From Panax quinquefolius (Eukaryota; Streptophyta; Magnoliopsida; Apiales; Araliaceae): a stretch of 64,000 nucleotides of DNA. The stretch is from the NCBI GenBank assembly GCA_020205615.1, contig JAINUW010000716.1, positions 434,001-498,000 of the forward strand, given 5' to 3'. The notes beneath the pieces were generated by a model. That model saw only the letters and a list, made by a program, of their open reading frames with translations, had not been told where the DNA came from and did no database searches. The translations under genes were made by a program, and so were the position numbers. Positions 12,817-23,211 of the stretch are shown here, in pieces; the first letter of the stretch is position 1; every line of letters begins with the position of its first letter.

Positions 12817-12828
12817 TGTTATCAAAGC
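12817..12828 (+). other. Primer binding site of element A
   Basis: TGTTATCAAAGC begins 2 bp after the LTR end and differs at two places from TGGTATCAGAGC, the complement of the initiator tRNA-Met 3' end used by most plant LTR elements. Confidence 0.85.
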
Positions 12829-13001
12829 TTAGGGATATGATCCCTGGCTGAGATGTGAGATAAGAACTAGGAGGGGAGAGACGGGGAATTCCTTCGCTAG
12901 TATGACCTACCTAAGTTTATTTGGTATTTAATTGGTCGGTCAGAGTATAGGGATAATATGTGATATGTTAATTAACCCTTGTTTTGTGGCAGTATTTGAA
13001 A

Positions 13002-14201
13002 ATGGCATCCGAGAATGTTGAGAACATCAATGGAGCACAGGAGACCATTGAGTCTCCACAGATCAATAATCAGGATAATATGCATCATGAAGGCGACAAT
13101 CCTAATGCAAACAACAACAGCGACCAAATGATGAACGATGGAATGTTCTGAGGCTTCATGCAATTCATGCAACATCAGGCGAGAGCGGCTCCTATCCAAA
13201 ATGCATATGGAAACACTGGCTACTCTCAGACGGTCACTGCCAAACGGTTCAAGGAGCTGGGACCAACAGAGTTTTTTGGAGAGCCAAAACCACTGAAGGC
13301 AGAGACGTGGATAAAGAAAATCAACAAGATATTTGATGTCTTGGGTTGCTTTTTGGAGCAAAAGGTTCCCTTTGCCACTTTCATGTTGCGGGCAGAGGCA
13401 GATTATTGGTGGGAATCTGTAAAGTGTACTCAACCTGCCGCACTGAAGATGTCTTGGGAGAAGTTCCAAGAACTGGTCAACGACAAGTACTTTCCCGAAA
13501 GTATTCATTACATGAAAGAGGTAGAGTTTATTAAACTGGAACGAAACAACATGATCGTGTCACAGTACGAAGCCATGTTTGCCGAGCTGTCCCGGTTTGC
13601 GTCCCATTTGGTTGATAATGAGGAGAGAATGACGCGAATGTTTTTAAGAGGTTTGAAACCAGAGATACGTCAATATCTTATCTCTCATAAACTGTGTTTG
13701 TATTCAAATGTTGATAATAGGGCTCATTTATTGGAGCACGATAATGAGTCAACCCAACCAAAAGAGAGCAGCCGGTAAAATGATAATACCAGTGATAACA
13801 GTCATCGAAGCGGTGACAATAAGCGTGGAGGGAATTACCATGCCAGAAATGGTAACCACTTCGGTGGTAATCATGGCCAAAATAATAAGAATGGACATTT
13901 CAAGAAAACAAGATTCAATAATGATGGAAAGACGTCAGCATCAGTACCTGTCGTTAAGGAAGAAGAACGACCATCTATCATATGCTTCAAATGTGGAGGG
14001 GAGGGACACATCAGTCCAAACTGTGCGATGACTTCCAAAGCATGTTATAATTGTCGAAGAGAAGGACACCTGGCCCGATTTTATCATGCACCGAAGATAA
14101 GTCCAGCTAGGATGGAGGCAGCAAAGGCCGTCCCAAAGAAGACAAAACCGGTTGTTCAAGGGAGAGCGTTTGTCGTGACCTCCCAGAAAGTAAGGAACTA
14201 G
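13002..14201 (+). pseudogene. gag: gag of element A (capsid plus zinc knuckle)
   Basis: Gag forms the virus-like particle and binds element RNA. The frame opens at ATG 13002 and runs in one frame into pol. Capsid signatures of the Retrotrans_gag family are seen from about 13220 to 13730: GPTEFFGE, ADYWWE, W..F..L....YFPES and FLRGLKPEI. A CX2CX4HX4C zinc knuckle (CFKCGGEGHISPNC) begins at 13983. The second knuckle, about 40 bp on, has lost its last cysteine to tyrosine. Stops lie at 13149 (TGA), 13776 (TAA) and 14199 (TAG). Between capsid and knuckle is an Asn/Gly/His-rich linker. Non-functional as it stands. Confidence 0.9.
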
Positions 14202-14627
14202 AACGAGGTCATCACGGGTAAGCGTATCATAAATTCTAGTGAAGTATATACCTTATTTGATACCGGTTCTACCCATTCTTTTATTTCTCCTACTTGTGCT
14301 CAACGTTTAAATTTGACTTCGGAGAAATTAGAATTTGAGTTATCTGTTAAAACTCCGTTGGGAGAAACCTTCATTACATCCACTGTTTATAAGTCTTGTT
14401 TGGTTCAAATCGGTACCCTCACATTACCTGTCGACCTTATTTCCTTAAAAATACTTGCATTTGACATAATTCTAGGGATTGATTGGTTAACTACTCATCA
14501 TGCAAAAATTGATTGTTTTCGTAAGATTGTTAGCTTTCATATTCCTAATCAACCTATTATGTGAATTCAAGCAACCAAACCATTAAAATCAATCACTGTC
14601 ATCTCAAGCCATAAAGCTATTTGTTTA
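14202..14627 (+). pseudogene. Aspartic protease region of element A
   Basis: This is the retropepsin part of pol, which cuts Gag-Pol. It is in the same frame as gag. The active-site motif FDTGSTHSF is intact near 14258-14285, and the downstream flap/second-strand motif reads DIILGIDWL near 14460-14490. A TGA at 14562 interrupts the linker to reverse transcriptase. The order after the zinc knuckle and before RT is that of Ty3/gypsy. Confidence 0.88.
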
Positions 14628-15480
14628 TTGAAAAAAGGATGTCAAGCTTTCTTAGCTCATGTCACAGATCTAAACAAAAATACGTCAGTTTTGAATGATA
14701 TTTCTATTGTTAATGAATTTCCTGACGTATTCCCTGAAGAACTTCCTGGCCTACCCCCAAAGCGTGAAATTGAATTTTGTATCGACCTTGAACCTGGTAC
14801 AAAACCTATTTCCAAAGCCCCATATCGAATGGCTCCTATTGAACTTCAGGAGTTAAAGACCCAACTGCAGGAATTGTTTGACATTGGCTTTATTCGTCCC
14901 AGTACTTCTCATTAGGGTGCTCCTGTTCTATTCGTGAAGAAGAAAGATGGGAGTATGCAACTTTGTATTGATTATCGGGAGTTGAATCATGTCACCATCA
15001 AAAATAGGTACCCATTGCCACGTATTGATGACCTGTTTGACCCGGTTGCAAAGGCGCCGCAAATTCTTTTCAAAGATTGATCTTTCGTTAGGATATCACC
15101 AATTGAAGATTAGAACCAATGACATTCCAAAGGCGGCTTTGAGAACTCGGTATGGGCATTATGAATTCCTAGTCATGTCTTTTGGATTGACTATTGCTCC
15201 TCTTTGCCTTCATAGATATGATGAACCGAGTATTCAAGGAATATTTGGGTCACTTTGTGGTCTTCTTTATTGATGACATCCTTATTTATTCCAAAAGCCG
15301 TGAAGATCATGAGAAACACTTGAGGGCGATACTCCAAAAGCTTCGTGAATATAAGCTTTATGCGAGTTGAAGAAATGCGAGTTACGGCGAGGAAGTAGCA
15401 TTCCTTGGGCACGTGGTATCAAGTCATGGAATATCATTGACTGGCAAAGATTGAAGCCATTCAAAGATGGGAGCAACCTA
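14628..15480 (+). pseudogene. Reverse transcriptase of element A
   Basis: RT copies the element RNA into DNA. The family's opening motif FPEELPGLPPKREIEF lies near 14720-14770, then [30 protein letters not shown] and [15 protein letters not shown] (about 15070-15110). The catalytic box reads FIDD at 15266-15277, a common plant Ty3/gypsy variant of YVDD. A TAG at 14913, a frameshift near 15045, another near 15205 and a stop after KLYA (about 15367) break it. Confidence 0.88.
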
Positions 15481-15489
15481 AATCAATTA

Positions 15490-16215
15490 ATAGAAGTCGT
15501 AGCTTTCTCGGCTTAATTGGTTATTATCGGAGATTCGTAGAAGGGTTTTCTCGAATCGCTACTCCCTTAACTCAGCTGACTCGGAAAGTTACAAAATTCG
15601 GTTGGAACGAGGAATGTGAGAAGAGTTTTCAAGAACTCAAACGAAAACTCATTTCAATTTTATTACGACAATACCATCTGGCTCGGAGGGATTTGTCATC
15701 TACAGTGATGCTTCAGGCAAGGGGTTAGGATGTGTTCTCATACAACATGGGAAAGTCGTAGCCTATGCCTCTCTACAACTCAAAGAATATGAGAGGAATT
15801 ATCCTACTCATGATCTAGAGTTGGCAGCTGTTGTCTTCGTACTTAAAATTTAGAGGCATTACTTGTATGGGGAGAAAGTGGAGATCTTTACGGATCATAA
15901 AAGCCTCAAATATTTCTTCACTCGAAAGGAACTCAACATGCGACAGACACGTTGGCTTAAACTGTTGAAAGATTATGATCATACCATCCAATACCATCCT
16001 GGAAAAAGCAAACGTGGTAGCTGACGCATTGAGTTGAAGATCATATGCGGGTACAAGTGCGATATTGTCAACGCAAAGGCCCATCTTGTATGACTTGCAA
16101 AGGATGGAGATAGAATTAAAGCCTCCAGGGACCCATGTGATGATGGCGAATATATGAGTAGAACCGACTTTAATCGATAAAGTTAAAAGCGCGCTCAAGC
16201 CTGGACACGGAGGCG
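15490..16215 (+). pseudogene. RT connection and RNase H of element A
   Basis: The RT thumb/connection motif [16 protein letters not shown] is near 15500-15550. RNase H follows: [13 protein letters not shown] near 15700-15740 (first catalytic Asp), [11 protein letters not shown] near 15805-15840 and [10 protein letters not shown] near 15890-15920 keep the catalytic acidic residues. The tail ends in the NVVADALS motif (about 16010-16035). Several frameshifts and stops occur between these motifs. Its job was to degrade the RNA template during reverse transcription. Confidence 0.85.
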
Positions 16216-17577
16216 ATGCATATGAGGAAGAAAGTACAAGAAGGTGCTATGCCAGAAGCAAGAATTGATGAAGAAGGAATACTTCGAGTCAACTCTAGAC
16301 TTTGTATTCTTAACGACCCTGATTTAAAGTATAAAATCATGATGGAGGCATACAACACACCGTTTGCAATCCATCCTCGGAGTACCAAAATATATCGTGA
16401 TCTTTGTCATACATTTTGGTGGAGCAATATGAAGGGAGAGATAGCGCTGTTTATCTCAAGGTGTCTAACTTGTCAATGAGTCAAAGCGGAGCATCAAGTA
16501 CCAAAAGGTCCATTGCAACCACTTGAAATTCTAGAATGGAAGTGGGAGCATATTACTATGGATTTCGTTACTGGTCCTCCTAAGGTTTCTCAAGGCATAG
16601 ATGCAATTTGGGTCATTGTTGATAGATTGACCAAGTCTGCTCATTTCTTACCAATACGAGAAACTTATACACTTGAACGTCTTACTCGTATGTACATAAA
16701 TGAGATTGTAAGACTGCATGGTATGCCAGTATCCATAGTTTCTGATCGAGACCCAAGATTCACTTCACAATTTTGGGTTAGTTTGCAAAAAGCTATGGGC
16801 ACAGATTTATGATTTAGTTCGGCTTATCATCCTCAAACGGACGGACAATCAGAGAGGACTATTCAAACTCTTGAAGATTCATTAAGACTCTGTGTCCTTG
16901 ACTTCAAGGTAAGTTGGGACATATTCTTACCATTGGTGGAGTTTTCCTACAACAACAGTTATCAAGCAAGTATTGGCATGGCTCCATTCGAGGCGTTATA
17001 TGGAAGAAAGTGTCGTTCTCCAGTATGCTGGGATGAGGTGGGTGAAGCAACGTTGTTGGGACCGAAGTTGGTACGTTTGACTACGGAAAAGATTCAAACG
17101 ATCCGACAACGTATAAAAACCTCACAAGACCGACAAAAGAGTTATGCTGATCTTCATCGAAAGGACGTGGAATTCGATATTGGAGATCATGTGTTGTTAC
17201 GTGTTGCTCCATGGAAAGGAGTTACAAGTTTTGAAAAGAGAGGAAAACTCAATCCTCGATTCATTGGCCCATTTTTAATCCTCGATCGAGTAGGGACTGT
17301 AGCCTATAGACTTGCTTTACCGCCAAGTATGTCTCGTGTTCATAATGTTTTTCATATATCCATGTTACGTAAATATGTGAAAGACTCGAACCATATTATT
17401 GATTTAGAACCAGACGAAATAGCGGAAGATTTAACGTATGAAGAGGTTCCTGTTCAAATCTTGGATAAGAAGGAACATATTCTACGCTCCAAGGTTATAA
17501 CTCAAGTCAAAGTGTTATGGAGGAAATGACCTGGGAGTTAGAATCTGAAATGAAATCAAGGTATCCTTACCTCTTTG
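16216..17577 (+). pseudogene. Integrase of element A with chromodomain-like end
   Basis: Integrase inserts the DNA copy. An H2C2 zinc-binding part is near 16375-16475 (IHPRSTKIY...CLTC). The core shows MDFVTGPP (first Asp, about 16558), VSDRDPRF (second Asp, about 16740) and GQSERTIQ (Glu, about 16850). The GPY/F-like C-terminal block is KLNPRFIGPFLIL (about 17250). The end resembles the Tekay chromodomain-type tail (YEEVPVQILD and a WELE motif) but is cut by a small deletion/frameshift at about 17527, just before MTWELESE in another frame. TGA stops lie at 16477 and 16810. Confidence 0.9.
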
Positions 17578-17619
17578 ACATACCGGGTACGTACCCTAAT
17601 TTCGAGGGCGAAATTTCAT

Positions 17620-17632
17620 AAGAAGGGGAGAT
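17620..17632 (+). other. Polypurine tract of element A
   Basis: AAGAAGGGGAGAT lies directly before the 3' LTR start TGTAAG, where plus-strand synthesis is primed. Confidence 0.85.
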
Positions 17633-20254
17633 TGTAAGACCCAAACTTTTATGAATAAAAATGAATTTTCTATAAATATCATTTTTGAATATTATGGAAT
17701 AAATTTGATATAATGTTATAGTTGTGGGTAATATTTATAAATTTTGCAAAGTACGCAAGTTGTTATATAATATTCGATTGGTTAGGGAATATTAAATACG
17801 ACGACACAATTATTGGTGGACCCCTAATGTAATTATTGTCGGATTGAGAAAGCGACAAAAATATTTTTATGAAAATAAGCAGTGAAAGTTTTACCATTGA
17901 TCTTGTTGAACTACTCGGTAGTAAAAATACGATGTCTGGCGTGGTTGCATAGTAGCACACAGTATTGATTATTAATTCTTATGTGAGAAGTCACTCAGTT
18001 TGATTCAATTATTGTGGATATTTTATATGTTATTAAATCAATAATTGAGATGAAGAAGTTGTTAATATTATTATTTGCATTATTAACGATGTCTAGAAGT
18101 TCAGCGAAGGAGAGGTTTGGTCACCTAATTACACGTCAATAGGGAGAAATTCTTATTGGAAAGCCCCCTCTTTCCTGGGAACGACCTGGTCGATTAATAG
18201 TGTGAATAATAATAATGATGATGATGTTTTGTTTTATTCGTATTATTAACGTAATAAAACAGAAAAACTTTTTATATAAAACATAATACTTTTATAAAGT
18301 TATTCGTTTTATTAGGCTAATAGTAAAAAAATTTTATATAAAATAAAATAATTTTATAAAGTTATCTGTTTTATTAGAAAATAATTCGAATATATTAAAT
18401 TTTATTATGCATAGTGTTTACATAGTGCTTGCATAGTGTTTGCATAGTAAAATCTTTTTTAAAGTTATTCGTTTTATTAGATTATAAATAGAATATATTA
18501 TATTTTATTTAAATGATTTTGCTTTAAATATGGACCATCCGTTTAAAGTAAATCAATATGGACCGCTCGTGGATTGGTTACTATTCATTCCATTCTTCAA
18601 TAAATAGAAGCTCATTCCTTCATTATTTCTTACGAATTCACTGAAACTCTAGAGAGAGAAACTATAGAGAGAAAGAAGAAAAGTATTCCGCTACTTCACT
18701 ACTCCGATATCAAGTTTCTTTTACGGTAAGGGGTATTATTTCTTTTGTATTCATGAAGAGAACTTCTATTATTCCATCTTTATTATTCTGTTAGAATAAC
18801 CTGTATACTCGGGCTACCCTATACTTGGTGAAATTCTTCTGTATTCCATTATTTATTATTCTGTTGGAATATCCTGTATGTGATTTACACTGGACCTAGT
18901 TCCGTCTTTATTTTTTTGTTGGAATATACTGTCCGTGCTTTACGCCGGACCTAGTTCCGTCTTTATTATTCTGTTGGAACATCATGTTGGTGTGAATTTC
19001 ACGACTGTTCCGTCATTTAGTATACATTGGAATAACTTTGTATGCGTCGCAATACCGCATTCATGGTGATTTCTAATGTATTCCATTCTTTATTATTACA
19101 TTGGAATATCACTTGCCGGTGCGTATTACGCTTTGACACTGGTTCCGTTATTTATTATTACGATGGAATAACTCATCATGCTGATACCGCATGCATAGTG
19201 ATTTCTTTTGTTATTCCATTCTTTATTATACTCAGTTGGTTAAAGTTTTGACTTCTACACTCCATGAAATTAGTGGAATATTCTTGATATTTGCGCTTCA
19301 TCCAATATCTTTTCATGGAAATATTCTTTTGAGCATTCTTGAATTTTACTTTACAAAGAAGTATCACGTTGACAATTTGGACGTTAGTAGTTCCTAAATA
19401 AATTAATTCTTGAACTTGTTTTATTGAATTCTTATATCACTGTCATCATCCTCATGTTTATATTATTTTTGAAAGTCGTGTGTGGCCTGTAGTGCATAGA
19501 TGGACTTGGTATGATTATGACCAGGGATTATTCAGTGTAATCATGACCGTAATGTTACAAATGATGTGGTAAAAGTCCTCATTAGCCTAAAGTGCATTGA
19601 TGGACAGTTGTTGGCATGATCATGACCATTGATGAATACACAAATATCCTTGGCCCGTAGTGCATGGATAATTTTTGGGCGTGACCCTAATGAATATCCT
19701 TGGCCGTAGTGCAGGGATGATGTGAATTATTTATTAAGCTGAGTCTCAGTGATAAAAGTGATGAAAAACCTTTTTAAATCATAAAAGATAGTAGATTTTA
19801 TTCTCTAATTGACTCTTTTAATGGATTGCATGTTCTGCTGCAGTTAAACTTGATGTCTATTGTATTTTATCAGTTTAACACTGTTGAGGACTAATGATAA
19901 TTTATTTTGCATTATCTTAGTCATAATATTTCGTACTGGGCTAGTTGAGCTCACCCTTTCTTTCACTGTTCTCTTTAGGAAATGAGAACGTAGCCGAGAC
20001 TAGTCGGGGAACGTGATGGTCCGAGATGGTGTCTTAGTAGTCCTCACTATTCTGTTAAATAGTGTGATAATAAATGTAATGAGGACTAAATTGAGTGCGG
20101 ATATTGTCTAGATGACAATATTTGTATTAAAACTCACAACATGTATTTTGTCATATTTTACACGACTGTTGTATAATCAAGTTGTATTTGAATTTAGTAC
20201 CATGTATTTGGCGACTCAAGATAGGTGATGTATACCTATTTTGGGGGCATCACA
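17633..20254 (+). repeat. 3' LTR of element A
   Basis: 2622 bp, collinear with the 5' LTR throughout, with small indels and substitutions seen by eye. It holds the same TATA-like site (near 18595), stem-loop array (18769-19235) and GGTATGATTATGACC dyad (about 19509-19549). It ends GGGGCATCACA. Confidence 0.93.
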
Positions 20255-23118
20255 TTTTTTGCTTTCAAACTTCACTTCATAATACTTTGAAATAAGAAGG
20301 AAGATAACATAAATCAAATGTATAAAAAACTAACTATAAACTAGTTTATTTCCTTTTATTTAGTTTGTTTTTAAAGAAATAAGAGCTTATGATCTTGCAC
20401 TTCAAAACTCTTGATTTACATGTTTTCTAGTATTTTATGTATGGATCTAATCATTTTGAGTGATAAAAAGTTAGATCAAAGGAAGAAAATGAAAACTATG
20501 TTCTAAGTGTAGAAAACCCTAACTTTTCTTCACTTTGAACAACTACTATTTGAAATCTACTATTGTTTTTACGATCCGTCAAATATGAGTTCTAGATATG
20601 TAAGTTAAAATTTAACCCCAAGTGGTAGCACTCAAAAATGTTGATTTTACAAGCCATGGTGGTTGTTTTAGTCAAAATAGTCCAATTAAAGAAAAAGGGG
20701 TAAATAATGTTCCTGGCCAGTCCTTTACAGGGGCAGTTTCATCTTTTTTTTTTCTAATTTAAAACTTCTAAGAAAATTTGGGATGTTAATATGATGAGTT
20801 ATTTAGATCCATTCCAAAGATGGCGATTTTTGGATGTGTAGAATGAAAGTTATGGATTTTACAAGAAATGACAAATAACTTTTTATATGTAACTCCAAAA
20901 ATTGTAAAAACTTTACTGGGAGTAGATGTATATAACAGAAGCTTACCCTAAATATTTCAGAATTTTTTGATAAAATTTCGATTTATGAAAAATATTGCAA
21001 GATCTGACTGTTTTGGACCATTTAAAAATAGTAAAAGAAATTGGAAAATTCTAGAAAAAATATATGTTCATGAGGGGACCATAATATGATGTTCCCCAAA
21101 AAAGAAGAATTTTCAGAACTGTTTTGGTATTTTTCATGGATGTGTTTGACTTATGAATAAATCAGAATAATAAGTTATGTGATGTTAAAAATGGTAAAAA
21201 TGTGATTTTATGACAAATGTCCCTTAATATGATGTAATCAAATGTTCATGATTGTTTTATGATTATTAAATAAATGAATTAGTAAAGGGTAAACAATTAG
21301 AATAATTTGTTTATTAGTTTAATAAATAATTAAAATATTATTAAGAGCTTAATAATATTAGATTAAGATATTATTAAGTAATTAATATTATTTAGATTAA
21401 AATTAGAGTAAAATATTATTAAATAATTAATAATATTAGATTAAAGTTAAATTAAAATATTATTAAATGATTAATAATATTATATTAAAGTTAAGTTAAA
21501 ATATTATTAAATAATTAATAATATTAGATAATGATTTAAAAATTATTAGATGATTAATAATATTAGATTAAAGTTAAATTAAGATATTATTAAATGATTA
21601 ATAATATTATTAATTGATTAATCATATTATTAAATGTTTAATAATATTAGAAAGTGAATAAAATATTATTAAAGGATTAATAATATTAGACAAAAGTTTA
21701 AGACAATGATTATATGATAATAATATTTCGAGGGGTCATAATATTCCAAATGAGTAAGGTATTATTGAATGTTTGATTACATGATTAAATGTTAGATAAT
21801 TTATTATAAGAATAGTGGTGTTATGAGTAATAATATGTTATGCTAATTGAGAGATCAGTATTATTAATGATAGGTTTTTCAAAAGAAGTTTAATTAAATT
21901 GTATAGCTGTAATTGACAATCGAGGCAAGTTCTCTAACTCAAACTTGAGTTATTATTTTTAAAACATGATAATGAATAATTATTGTTGATTATTCACATC
22001 CATAATGATTATTCTTATTCGTTCATAGTGCAATTGATTTTCTATTTTATTATTTGAACTATGAAATAAATTTAAAGTTCTTTTATTAATGAACTGCTTA
22101 TGAGTCATTTCTCAACTATTTGTTTCGGCTAGACTAATAATTGATTAATCGTTCTATTATTTGAACTAAGTTGTTATTGAAAGATCTATGCCATTTATTT
22201 CGGCTAGATCAATATTGATATTATATGTTAAAATCATATCATTTGTTTGAAAGCAATCCAAACCACATTGTTGTGGTACGGACTCATGATGTAAGACTGA
22301 GATGTATAACCCTTATAAAAAGGTATTATCGAACATCCGACCCCTTACGTTATGTTTGAGTATTATACATATTATAGGGTACAATGGGGTTGATCATCTC
22401 ATGTACTCGTAGAACAGTATATTTGGTTTTTATAACTAACTTATATTCTTGAGGTAATTCAATTTTATTAACTGATGATTCCTCTAGCAGTTTCTTGATC
22501 AATTTTTGATCACTCAGCATTAAATCTGGGAGAATCTCACTTTATTAAATATTATTGCAGTATTGCTAACTTTTCTTAATCAATTGAATATTATTGAACT
22601 TTCGAACGAATTTTACTCTTTCATTCTTGATAAGTTATTTAGTTTGGAATCAAGAAAATTCTTGTTATTGAAAATGTTTTATTGTTTAGCTATTTCACAA
22701 TCTTTTGAATATTGTTGAAATTCTAGAAAGTTAGAATCTTTTATAGCTTTTATTGAACGCTTTAAATTGAGGAGCAAACTAGTTGCTCACCCTTGCTTAA
22801 ATAAAACATTTCAGCTAAAGCTGAGGTAGCCAAAGGGTCTAAGAAGAATAAAGGAAAAAAGGAGACAAAATAGTTACTTTTGAAGTCCTGTTTAATTATG
22901 TTATGTGTTAATATAAACCTTTTGATATTATTGGAAATGTAATGTCAAGGTTAGTTAACCTGGGATGATGTTATAATTATGTGCTTAAGGTATATTTTTA
23001 TTAAGGAAATGTAACGAATGATGTAATTCATAATGAATGGGTAGTTAGATGTGATATGTATAATGTACCGTGAGCATTGAATTTGAGGTTCAAGGGACAC
23101 GGATTTGGGGGCGTCACA
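20255..23118 (+). mobile_element. LTR D, 3' part, Tekay-type (F-like)
   Basis: It ends in GGGGGCGTCACA and is followed at once by a PBS. Inside are the shared block GTTGCTCACCCTTGC (about 22775) and TTTCAGCTA, which LTR F also has, and a TGGCGATTTTTGGATGT block (about 20820) shared with LTR B. Its 5' end is not resolved; element A lies at its left side, and 9997-10201 may be its other part. An AT-rich hairpin array fills 21330-21700. Confidence 0.7.
21330..21700. repeat. AT-rich stem-loop minisatellite in LTR D
   Basis: About eight units of 40-60 bp. Most hold AATATTATTAA, 3-4 bp, then TTAATAATATT, a perfect 11-bp inverted pair, separated by AGATTAAAG-type spacers. Two units are degraded. 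Confidence 0.85.
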
Positions 23119-23121
23119 GAT

Positions 23122-23211
23122 TGTTATCAAAGTTGTAGGTTATAAGCCTTAGGTGGGGGGAAAAACCTTAGGAATATAACCTTAAGAAAGATAGAGAAAA
23201 CTCATTTAGAG
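23122..23211 (+). other. PBS and truncated leader of element D
   Basis: TGTTATCAAAGT (23122-23133) resembles the tRNA-Met primer site. The following leader (GTAGGTTATAAGCCTTAGGT and on) matches the leader of element F at 38729-38815. Element E then begins, so D is cut 78 bp into its leader. Confidence 0.75.

Larger units (their letters stand above)
10202..20254 (+). mobile_element. Element A: complete Ty3/gypsy Tekay-type retrotransposon
   Basis: Two long LTRs (10202-12814 and 17633-20254) bound a PBS, gag-pol and a PPT in the order expected of Ty3/gypsy (PR-RT-RH-INT). The 5-bp TTTTT flanks both ends (10197-10201 and 20255-20259), consistent with a target duplication, though it is a T run. 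Long LTRs and the integrase C-terminal sequence point to the Tekay/Del clade of chromoviruses. It is inactive: the coding frame has many stops and at least two frameshifts. Confidence 0.92.

Noticed and set aside
12972..13508. 178-codon reverse open frame
   Set aside because: It is antisense to gag of element A and has no family features.
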